Assembly (NCBI GenBank): GCA_005883775.1
Contig: VBEU01000079.1
Coordinates: forward strand, 1-11,579
Direction of reading: 5' to 3'
Length of the DNA stretch: 11,579 nucleotides
From: Chloroflexota bacterium
GTDB taxonomy: Bacteria; Chloroflexota; Limnocylindria; P2-11E
Below the pieces are notes generated by a model that was not told the DNA's origin, ran no database searches, and saw only the letters and a list, made by a program, of their open reading frames with translations. The stretch's first letter is position 1. Every line of letters starts with the position of its first letter. Positions 6,049 through 11,579 of this stretch are shown here, piece after piece. A program made the position numbers and the translations under genes.

Positions 6049-6738
6049 CTACTCGTCGGGCCGCGCGAACCGGTAGCCGACGCCGCGCACGGTCTGGATC
6101 AGCGTCGGCTCCTCGGGTGAAGACTCGATCTTGTCGCGAAGACGTCCGACGTACACCTTGAGGTACTGCGTTTCGTACCGATACTCGGGTCCCCAGACCC
6201 GCGTGAGCAGCACATCGTGCGTGAGCGCTTCGCCGGGGTGCGTCGTCAGCTCCGCAAGGAGATTGAACTCGGTCGGGGTGAAATGGATGTCCTTGCCGGC
6301 GCGCCGGACGCGGCGCGCGGTCAGATCTATCACAAGGTCGTGCGTGGTGATCGAGCCTGAGCGCGGCGCGCGTGGCGACGAGCGGCGCAAAACGCTCTCG
6401 ATGCGCGCGACGAGCTCGCGGGGCGAGAACGGCTTTGTGAGGTAATCGTCCGCCCCCAGACGCAGGCCCTTGATCTTGTCGTCCTCCAGGCCGCGCGCGG
6501 TCAGGACGATGATCGGCAGATCGGTCTTTTCGCGGACCTGCTCGAGGACTGCGAAACCATCGCGTTTGGGAAGCGCGAGATCCAAGACGACCAGGTCCGG
6601 CCGCTCGGAGTAGATCATCGCGAGGGCCTCGTCACCATCCGCTGCCTCGACCGCGGTGAGGTCCTGCCGAGCGTAGGAGAGCGAGCTCCGTACAAGCGCG
6701 CGCACGTCCGGCTCATCGTCGACGATGAGTACCTTCAC
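6049..6738 (-). CDS. OmpR/PhoB-family response regulator, KdpE-like
   Basis: This 229-residue protein has a receiver domain (1-120) and a winged-helix DNA-binding domain (about 128-227). The receiver has the acidic pair Asp7-Asp8, the phosphoacceptor Asp53 in VVLDLALP, Thr80 and Lys102 in YLTKPF. The effector has FTPTEFNLL (153-161), RVWGPEYRYETQYLKVYVGRLRDKIE over 180-205 and the final VRGVGYRF. The sequence VWGPEY..ETQYL.VYV..LR.KIE is typical of KdpE, but no kdpFABC or KdpD-type kinase is present here, so a potassium role should not be assumed. The GTG start (6738-6736) overlaps the kinase stop TGA (6737-6735) as GTGA, which pairs it with the upstream histidine kinase. No SD is visible. 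Confidence 0.93.
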   Translation of the reverse strand: MKVLIVDDEPDVRALVRSSLSYARQDLTAVEAADGDEALAMIYSERPDLVVLDLALPKRDGFAVLEQVREKTDLPIIVLTARGLEDDKIKGLRLGADDYLTKPFSPRELVARIESVLRRSSPRAPRSGSITTHDLVIDLTARRVRRAGKDIHFTPTEFNLLAELTTHPGEALTHDVLLTRVWGPEYRYETQYLKVYVGRLRDKIESSPEEPTLIQTVRGVGYRFARPDE

Positions 6739-7973
6739 GATGCGAGTGGCAAGAGTGTCACGAATGCCGAGCCACCACCGGGATTCTCCTCGTATTCGAG
6801 GGTTCCGCCGTGGAGCGTTACCAGGGAGCGGGCGATCGCGAGCCCCAGGCCCGAGCCGGGGGTGCCGTCAGCGTTCTGACCGCGAAAGAACTTGTCGAAG
6901 ATCCGCTGGCGGTCTTCTCTCGCGATCCCGGGACCGTGGTCGCGCACCTCGATGCGAAGGGCGTCTCCTTTGCGGTGCGCGGCGACGAGGATCGGCGTGC
7001 CATGCGGGGCGTAGCGGATGGCGTTGACGATGAGGTTCGCAAGTGCCTGGTGCATCTTGCTGCGGTCGGCGACAACGCGGGGCGGATCCGGATCGACGTC
7101 CAGCGAGATCCACTGCCGCTTCTGTTTGGCGAGGACGGCGTGGTCGGCGACCACGTCCCGCACGAGCGCGATCGCGTCGATCTCCTCTTTGTCGAGCGCG
7201 ATCTGTCCTTCCTCGAGACGCGCCATCTCCAGGAGCTGCGCGGTGAAGTCCTCGAGGCGCCTGACGTTCCGCTCGGCGCTCTCGGCGAGCTCGCGCTGGG
7301 CGGAGGTGAGTGACCCCGGCCGCTCGCCCAAAAGGAGCTCGACCGCACCGCGCACGACCGTGAGCGGGCTGCGGAAATCGTGGGACATCGCCGCGAGGAA
7401 CTCGCTCTTGATCCGATCCGCCTGCCGGAGGGCCGCGGCCTCGACCGCCTGTCGGACGAACTTCTCACGCTGCGCTCGCAGGTGCTCCAGCTCACGCAGC
7501 AGACCCGACATCATGTAGGCGGCGAGGATGAAAACGCTGACGTGGAACGCCAGGCGCCACGGCTCCGCCACAAGGCCGAACCGTTCAGACCGATACGCGG
7601 CGATCGCGACGTACGCGAGTGAGATGGCGCCGGCCGCGGTAAAGGCGCCGGCCGTTCCAAAACGAAAACCGCCCGCGATGATGATGAGACTGCCGATCAC
7701 CCACGTGGTCCAGCTCGGATCCGACGAAAAGACGAGCATCGCCGACGAGACGATGCCGATGTCGAGGACGAACATCACACGGGTGAGCCGCTCGAAGCTC
7801 TCGGGCTTCGACTGCATCATCCAGTAGACGATCGCGGCATACCCGAGCACGAACACGCCCAGACCGACGAGATACGCGATGCCGATGTTCGGGAAATACG
7901 GACCGAGGAAGAAGATCAGACCCGCGCCACCGACGCGCGCCCAGTTGAACGTTCGCTCGAGCCGTTCTGCCAC
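6735..7973 (-). CDS. Membrane sensor histidine kinase with six predicted transmembrane helices
   Basis: From the GTG at 7973-7971 the kinase has 412 residues. The N-terminal third is membrane-bound, with about six hydrophobic segments (roughly 14-34, 36-52, 66-83, 89-101, 108-127 and 142-158) and no large extracellular loop, so it may sense within the membrane. A coiled-coil-like linker (159-188) leads to the HisKA domain, with His198 in MSHDFRSPL. The HATPase domain has N-box HQALANLIVNAIRYAP (308-323), G1 DHGPGI (345-350) and G2 GSGLGLAIA (373-381). All catalytic boxes are intact. No HAMP or PAS domain is seen. It lies 5 nt after the HD-GYP stop and overlaps the response regulator start by 4 nt. 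A longer frame to ATG 8102 would run 124 bp into the HD-GYP gene with a low-complexity basic N-terminus, so GTG 7973 was chosen. No SD precedes it. Confidence 0.9.
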   Translation of the reverse strand: MAERLERTFNWARVGGAGLIFFLGPYFPNIGIAYLVGLGVFVLGYAAIVYWMMQSKPESFERLTRVMFVLDIGIVSSAMLVFSSDPSWTTWVIGSLIIIAGGFRFGTAGAFTAAGAISLAYVAIAAYRSERFGLVAEPWRLAFHVSVFILAAYMMSGLLRELEHLRAQREKFVRQAVEAAALRQADRIKSEFLAAMSHDFRSPLTVVRGAVELLLGERPGSLTSAQRELAESAERNVRRLEDFTAQLLEMARLEEGQIALDKEEIDAIALVRDVVADHAVLAKQKRQWISLDVDPDPPRVVADRSKMHQALANLIVNAIRYAPHGTPILVAAHRKGDALRIEVRDHGPGIAREDRQRIFDKFFRGQNADGTPGSGLGLAIARSLVTLHGGTLEYEENPGGGSAFVTLLPLAS

Positions 7974-7978
7974 GGGCG

Positions 7979-9286
7979 CTAAGTTAGCGCGTGGCTCGCT
8001 GGCTGGGCCGGTCCTGGGGAGGGCTGCTGGCGCTCGACACGCGCGTTTCGCCGCTCCTCGTCGATCATTTCTATGAAGGAATCCACGGCACTCTCGCGCC
8101 ACTGCTTCCCGCGCTGCCGTACGAGCTCCGCGCGGACCACGTCCCAGGCGAGACCCTTTCGATACGGACGATCGGTCGTCATCGCATCGTAGGTATCCGC
8201 CACGGAGATCACGGAGACCTCGACCGGAAGCTCGTCGCCTTTGAGGCCCCGCGGGTAACCCGCCCCGTCGTGGCGCTCGTGGTGCGAAAGCACGAGCTCC
8301 GCACCTTCCCAGAATTCGGGCAGCCGTCGCAGCAGGCGGTGGCCGATTTCGGCGTGCCGCCGCATCTCCTTCTGCTCCTCCTCGGTGAGGGGGCCCGGCT
8401 TGAGAAGGATCAGGTCGTTCGTCCCGATCTTCCCGATGTCGTGCACGCGTGCCGCGTCGCGGATCAGCTCGACCTGCGAGTACTGCAGGCGGAGCCTCCG
8501 CGCGAGACGCTCGGCCAGAGCCGCCACACGCTGGGAGTGGCCGTGCGTGTACGGATCGCGCAGATCGATGAGATCCGCGAGCTCCAGGATCGCGGTCTTC
8601 GTCTGCTGGCGGACTCGAGCGCTATCTCGGACGGTGAGCAGGACGATGGCCATGGGCACGCCGAAGAGGACGAGCGTCCACGGCTGCGCCTGGGCCGCGA
8701 TCCCCGCGAGCGCTCCGAGAACGAGGAGCGCCGCCTCGTATGGCAGCAGGCGGCGATGCAACGTCCACCAGCCGCCGAGCGGGTTGCGCCGCACCTGAAG
8801 AGCTACGACGAGGTCGATGAAGGCGCTGTTCACGAGGTACTTGGCGATCGCCGCGATCGCGATGGCCCAAGGCTCGCGTACGACCTGGGCGCCGGGACCC
8901 GCGATGAGCAGGAACGCCGTCGCCGCGGCACCGGTGGAGAGCACGGATGTGGCCGCGTTGAAGCCCCGGTTGTACCAGCTCTGACGTACCCCGCGGAAAT
9001 GCAGCGCGATGAGCGTCGTCGCGCCCGCGATGACCATCGCGTAGAACGGTCCGAGGAGGAGAGCCGCGGCGAACGTCGCGGTGTCGTCGACGGTGATCTT
9101 CATCTTCACCGAGAGATGCACGGGCCAGAGCTGGGCGACGGCCGCCATGGCCATGAGCAGCGCGAAGAGGACCGTATCGGTCGGTCGAAGATCCTCTCGG
9201 AAGGCGGCGCTCGCGGGGAGGGCCGCGAGCGCCGCACCGAGCACGCAGAGGATGTAAACGCGTAGAGGCCAGCGAAGCCGCGACAC
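7979..9286 (-). CDS. Membrane-anchored HD-GYP domain phosphodiesterase
   Basis: From the GTG at 9286-9284 the protein has 435 residues. The N-terminal 220 are membrane helices (for example 8-26, 38-55, 70-97, 112-131, 140-162, 184-199 and 203-218), including FAAALLLGPFYAMVIAGATT at 72-91, a type of integral sensor seen in bacterial HD-GYP proteins. The HD-GYP domain follows: HGHSQRV (248-254), the metal-binding HDIGKIG (282-288), GHRLL (315-319), HHERHDGAGYPRGLKGDELP within 335-354, and DTYDAMTTDRPYR (364-376). These cover the HD and GYP signatures, so c-di-GMP hydrolysis to pGpG or GMP is likely. The C-terminal tail (417-435) is Pro/Gln-rich. It starts 5 nt after the upstream small-protein stop and the kinase starts 5 nt after its own stop, indicating one transcript. 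The longer frame to 9364 overlaps the small gene and was not used. Confidence 0.9.
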   Translation of the reverse strand: MSRLRWPLRVYILCVLGAALAALPASAAFREDLRPTDTVLFALLMAMAAVAQLWPVHLSVKMKITVDDTATFAAALLLGPFYAMVIAGATTLIALHFRGVRQSWYNRGFNAATSVLSTGAAATAFLLIAGPGAQVVREPWAIAIAAIAKYLVNSAFIDLVVALQVRRNPLGGWWTLHRRLLPYEAALLVLGALAGIAAQAQPWTLVLFGVPMAIVLLTVRDSARVRQQTKTAILELADLIDLRDPYTHGHSQRVAALAERLARRLRLQYSQVELIRDAARVHDIGKIGTNDLILLKPGPLTEEEQKEMRRHAEIGHRLLRRLPEFWEGAELVLSHHERHDGAGYPRGLKGDELPVEVSVISVADTYDAMTTDRPYRKGLAWDVVRAELVRQRGKQWRESAVDSFIEMIDEERRNARVERQQPSPGPAQPASHALT

Positions 9287-9291
9287 GCGGG

Positions 9292-9762
9292 CTAGAGCCC
9301 GATAAGCGTGTATTTCACCTGGGTCGTGACGTTGGACTTCCCATAGGCCGTCGAGCTGAGCCACAGGTAGGTCCCGGTGACCTGCGTCTTTGTGTCGAAC
9401 GACGCCGACGCCTTGACCGTCACCTTGACGACAACGGGCACGCCGAGAGAGAGAAGCCCGGTCGCGGGCAACACTTTGCTGATCGTCGCCGTCGTCGGGA
9501 CCGCAGCGGGGAGCGAGACCACCGTGGCGATCGCGTTCGACGGCACGAGGACCTCGTAGGCGACCGCGCCCTTGAGTGTGCTCATGTAGCTGGCTGGAAA
9601 CGCGGTCGTGACATCGACGAGCGCGCCGTTGACCAAGAAGACCGGATCGGATTCACACCACTGAACGCCGGCGTCCGCGCCAATCCCCAGGACGAGCGAC
9701 GAAAAAGCGAACGCGACCGTGAACGCGAGCCTGCTGAACGCGGAGGTACGAAACCGCCCCAT
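9292..9762 (-). CDS. Small exported protein of unknown family, first gene of the signalling cluster
   Basis: This gene encodes 156 residues. The N-terminus MGRFRTSAFSRLAFTVAFAF, then SSLVLGIGADAG, is a clear Sec signal peptide (basic start, hydrophobic core 12-27, likely cleavage near ADA-G). The mature part opens with QWCESDPVFLVNGALVDV (34-51), holds the only cysteine (Cys36), and is rich in Val, Thr and Ser with alternating patterns typical of an all-beta, Ig-like fold (for example VVVKVTVKASASF). I do not recognise a named family. An in-frame TAG lies directly before the ATG (9765-9763), and GGGGTGG just upstream can serve as a weak SD. The HD-GYP gene starts 5 nt after the stop. Position suggests an extracytoplasmic ligand-binding or accessory protein for the membrane sensors that follow, but that is inference. 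Confidence 0.75.
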   Translation of the reverse strand: MGRFRTSAFSRLAFTVAFAFSSLVLGIGADAGVQWCESDPVFLVNGALVDVTTAFPASYMSTLKGAVAYEVLVPSNAIATVVSLPAAVPTTATISKVLPATGLLSLGVPVVVKVTVKASASFDTKTQVTGTYLWLSSTAYGKSNVTTQVKYTLIGL

Positions 9763-9905
9763 CTATCCACCCCATGCCCATTTGATCGCGCAACTCAGTA
9801 CGAAGTGAGTACGTCGCAAGGATGAGTCGATCACGCGCGCGATTCGTGTCGCTGGGGTCGCAGGACACGTCAACAGATGGTCCGTCAACGAGCGGTAAAC
9901 GGTCG
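9763..9905 (-). promoter_or_regulatory. Intergenic region upstream of the signalling cluster, with short repeats
   Basis: This 143-bp gap follows the adenosine deaminase stop and should hold the promoter of the four-gene cluster. Two direct repeats of CGTCAAC (GTTGACG on the coding strand) lie at 9868-9874 and 9883-9889, 15 bp apart; either could supply a TTGACG -35-like hexamer. Nearer the start codon, AGTACG occurs twice 11 bp apart within 9797-9815, next to ACTCA/TGAGT half-sites. An 11-bp period is one used by OmpR/PhoB-type regulators. No clear -10 box was identified. Confidence 0.3.
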
Positions 9906-11051
9906 CTACGCACTGGGAGGCAATGGATATCCGGCGAGGGCGGGCTCGCCGCGAAGGCGCGCGTAGCCGGGCTTGATACGCGCGTAGATGATCGCGACAC
10001 GCTCGTCGTATCCGACGAACGCGCTCTTCATCGCGTTGATCGAAAGACGCTCCACATCCGCGAGGCTGAGGGCGGCGATGCGCGACAAGCGCTGGAATTC
10101 GTCGGAGAGGGTCACATTCGACATGAGGCGGTTATCCGTGTTCACGGTCACGCGAAAGCGCTGCGCGATGAAGTGGCGTATCGGATGCTCGGCGAGCGTC
10201 GGTACAGCGCCGGTATCCACGTTCGACGAGGGACAGAGCTCGAGCGGGATCCGCTTGTCGCGGACGTAGGCGGCAAGAGGGCCAAGCTTCACCACCCTGC
10301 CTTCGCTTATCGCCATGTCCTCGACAAGCCGCACCCCGTGGCCGATGCGATGCGCGCCGCAGTACTGCAGCGCCTGCCAGATCGACGGCGGCCCGAACGC
10401 TTCGCCCGCGTGGATGGTGATTGAAAAATTCTCGCGGCGGCAGAGCTGAAACGCTTCGATGTGGGCCTTCGGAGGGTGCCCGGCCTCCTCGCCGGCGATG
10501 TCAAAGCCAACCACGCCTTGTTCCCGATTCGCCACGGCGAGCTCGGCCATCTCGAGCGAGTCGGTGCGGTCGCGCATGGCGCAGATAAGCTGGCGCAGCG
10601 TGATGCGGTGGGCGCGTTCCGCGCGCTCGAACCCGCGCGCCACGCTCTGGACGATCTGCTCGAGGTTTAGCCCGCGTGCGGTGTGGAATACGGGCGCGTA
10701 CCGGATTTCGGCGTAGACGATCCCGTCCCGCGCGAGGTCCTCGCCGCATTCGTAGGCGACGCGCTCGAGGGCCTCCTCTGTCTGCATGACGGCGATCGTG
10801 TGCGCGAATCCGCGTAGATAGAGGGAGAGCGAACCCGACGCCGCACTCGCGTGGAACCACCTTCCGAGCTCGTCCGGGTCCGTCGTGGGCAGCCCCGCGT
10901 AGCGCTGATCGCGCGCCAGCTCGACGACCGTGGTGGGGCGCAATCCGCCATCGAGGTGGTCGTGGAGGAGGACCTTCGGGGCCGCGCGAAGCGTCTCGAG
11001 CGGAATCACGATCGGCGAAACGATACGCCTTGCTGTGCGTCGAGCGAGCAT
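9906..11051 (-). CDS. add: Adenosine deaminase
   Basis: Adenosine deaminase is a zinc enzyme of the amidohydrolase superfamily that converts adenosine or deoxyadenosine to inosine or deoxyinosine in purine salvage. This protein has 381 residues. Zinc ligands are His30 and His32 (LLHDHLDGGLRP), His214 (ITIHAGEAFG) and Asp306 (VNTDNRLMS). The general acid is Glu217 in HAGE, and His238 in RIGHGVRL completes the site. GFDIAGEEAG (182-191) and ELCPSSNVDTGAV (271-283) are further family marks. The HDHLDGG opening and TDNRLMS are the form found in Actinobacteria and Chloroflexota rather than the SLHVHLDG form of many Proteobacteria. The ATG at 11051 gives about 25 residues before the first motif; GTG or ATG starts slightly downstream cannot be excluded and no SD is seen. 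It is divergent from the BNR protein gene. Confidence 0.94.
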   Translation of the reverse strand: MLARRTARRIVSPIVIPLETLRAAPKVLLHDHLDGGLRPTTVVELARDQRYAGLPTTDPDELGRWFHASAASGSLSLYLRGFAHTIAVMQTEEALERVAYECGEDLARDGIVYAEIRYAPVFHTARGLNLEQIVQSVARGFERAERAHRITLRQLICAMRDRTDSLEMAELAVANREQGVVGFDIAGEEAGHPPKAHIEAFQLCRRENFSITIHAGEAFGPPSIWQALQYCGAHRIGHGVRLVEDMAISEGRVVKLGPLAAYVRDKRIPLELCPSSNVDTGAVPTLAEHPIRHFIAQRFRVTVNTDNRLMSNVTLSDEFQRLSRIAALSLADVERLSINAMKSAFVGYDERVAIIYARIKPGYARLRGEPALAGYPLPPSA

Positions 11052-11130
11052 GCGGTGTGAAGAAATCTCTTCTTCTTCCGCGACCGCGCGCGTAGGTTAT
11101 CCGCGCAGTTCGCATGGGAGGGACCCAGTG
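11052..11130. promoter_or_regulatory. Divergent intergenic region between adenosine deaminase and BNR protein genes
   Basis: This 79-bp gap must hold both promoters. It contains an inverted repeat GAAGAA/TTCTTC (11059-11064 and 11070-11075, 5-nt loop) close to the add start, and a relatively AT-rich TAGGTTAT near 11093-11100 that could serve as a -10 region in either direction. On the plus strand GGAGG at 11117-11121 is a good SD, 9 nt before ATG 11131. No -35 box was assigned. Confidence 0.35.
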
Positions 11131-11579
11131 ATGGGACGGGTCTTTGCATCCGGAATCGTCATCGCCGTCTTGATCGTCGGAGCGACGACCGCGCTCGCAG
11201 GTTCCGCGAAGGAGCGGCTCGACAACGATCTGATCAGCTTCACCGAGAGCGCCGGGGGCGGCACGAATGGACCGGGCGGCGGGGGTATTTCCGGTGTGGC
11301 CTGCACGTCATCGGTGACCACCCAGCCCGCCTCGTTCGCTGGCAACGCGCTGCTCGACTGCGACAGCGTGGGCCCGCACAACGAGACGACGATCGCCGTG
11401 AATCCGACAAACGCCGCCAATATCGTTGCGGCCTCGCACACATACCTGTACAACCTCGACAAGCAGAGCGCGCTCGCTCTGCTGCGGATCTTCACCGAGG
11501 CCTATGTGTCCAAGGACGGCGGGCAGAGCTGGACGAACGTTCATCCGCCGCACGGGAGCTATCGCTTTCTCACGGACCC
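11131..11579 (+). CDS. Secreted BNR/sialidase-like repeat protein, N-terminal fragment
   Basis: The frame is open from ATG 11131 to the window end (149 full codons), so the C-terminus is missing. A GTG directly before it (11128) is an alternative start; GGAGG at 11117-11121 serves both. Residues 1-24 form a Sec signal peptide (MGRVFASGIVIAVLIVGATT, then ALAG). A Gly-rich linker follows (GGGTNGPGGGGISG, 42-55). The domain starts near PHNETTIAVNPTNAANIVAAS (82-102), the usual first blade of exported BNR/sialidase-fold propellers, and contains one Asp-box, VSKDGGQSW (126-134, consensus S.DGG..W). Cys58 and Cys77 may form a disulphide. BNR propellers include sialidases, photosystem assembly-like factors and many binding proteins; no catalytic residues are visible here, so enzyme activity cannot be claimed. 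Confidence 0.8.
   Translation, partial: MGRVFASGIVIAVLIVGATTALAGSAKERLDNDLISFTESAGGGTNGPGGGGISGVACTSSVTTQPASFAGNALLDCDSVGPHNETTIAVNPTNAANIVAASHTYLYNLDKQSALALLRIFTEAYVSKDGGQSWTNVHPPHGSYRFLTD

Noticed and set aside
7991..9265. A 424-codon plus-strand frame antisense to the HD-GYP gene
   Set aside because: Arg-rich, no domain, and mirrors a gene with complete HD-GYP motifs.
9287..9300. Palindrome CGGGCT-AG-AGCCCG over the stop of the small exported gene as a terminator
   Set aside because: It is short, has no T-run, and lies in a 5-nt gene junction where termination would cut off the rest of the cluster.
11059..11075. GAAGAA/TTCTTC inverted repeat near the adenosine deaminase start as an operator
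   Set aside because: It is low-complexity purine/pyrimidine sequence of only 6 bp per arm; similar GAAGAA runs occur elsewhere in the window, so it is noted only within the intergenic entry.
1..11579. CRISPR arrays, tRNA/rRNA genes, insertion sequences, phage or defence genes
   Set aside because: Read for on both strands; no regularly spaced repeats, cloverleaf candidates, transposase motifs or defence-type domains were found.

Overview
This is a GC-rich bacterial chromosomal window, densely coded on both strands. There is no tRNA, rRNA, CRISPR array, transposase, integrase or phage gene. High GC, many GTG starts, genes with little or no Shine-Dalgarno (SD) sequence, a KGG-motif stress protein and the HDHLDGG form of adenosine deaminase fit a Chloroflexota-type lineage or a related deep-branching, actinobacteria-like group. 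That taxonomic guess is inference only.

Layout. (1) 2-400, plus: C-terminal end of a SAM-dependent methyltransferase whose last residues run antisense into the next gene. (2) 252-1195, minus: pyrE (orotate phosphoribosyltransferase) with a small DUF5808-like protein coupled to it by an ATGA overlap. (3) 1216-1857, plus: a metal-dependent cyclase/arylformamidase-family hydrolase, divergent from pyrE across only 20 bp that hold overlapping -10-like elements. (4) 1866-1954: a long inverted repeat able to fold as a three-way junction. (5) 1989-5689, plus: a sugar operon of a KDPG/KHG aldolase, a family 15 glycoside hydrolase (glucoamylase/trehalase type) and an exported TolB-like beta-propeller that appears to start at a CTG codon behind a very strong SD. 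(6) 5793-5997, plus: a KGG stress-protein gene broken by a G4/C4-rich repeated insert. (7) 6008-6041: a perfect 13-bp hairpin, probably a terminator shared by convergent genes. (8) 9762-6049, minus: a four-gene signalling cluster of a small exported protein, a membrane HD-GYP c-di-GMP phosphodiesterase, a membrane histidine kinase and an OmpR-type response regulator, joined by 5-nt gaps or a 4-nt overlap. (9) 11051-9906, minus: adenosine deaminase. (10) 11131 to the window end, plus: start of a secreted BNR/sialidase-like protein.

How the parts fit. PyrE and adenosine deaminase serve pyrimidine synthesis and purine salvage. The aldolase and GH15 enzyme suggest intracellular release of glucose from alpha-glucans or trehalose and an Entner-Doudoroff-type step. 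The HD-GYP/kinase/regulator cluster looks like an envelope-sensing unit linking a phosphorelay with c-di-GMP turnover. Most of the window is ordinary core metabolism. The points most worth a second look are the broken KGG gene with its G-quadruplex-capable insert, the CTG start, the structured element before the aldolase, the overlapping divergent promoters, and the signalling cluster with its exported companion of unknown family.
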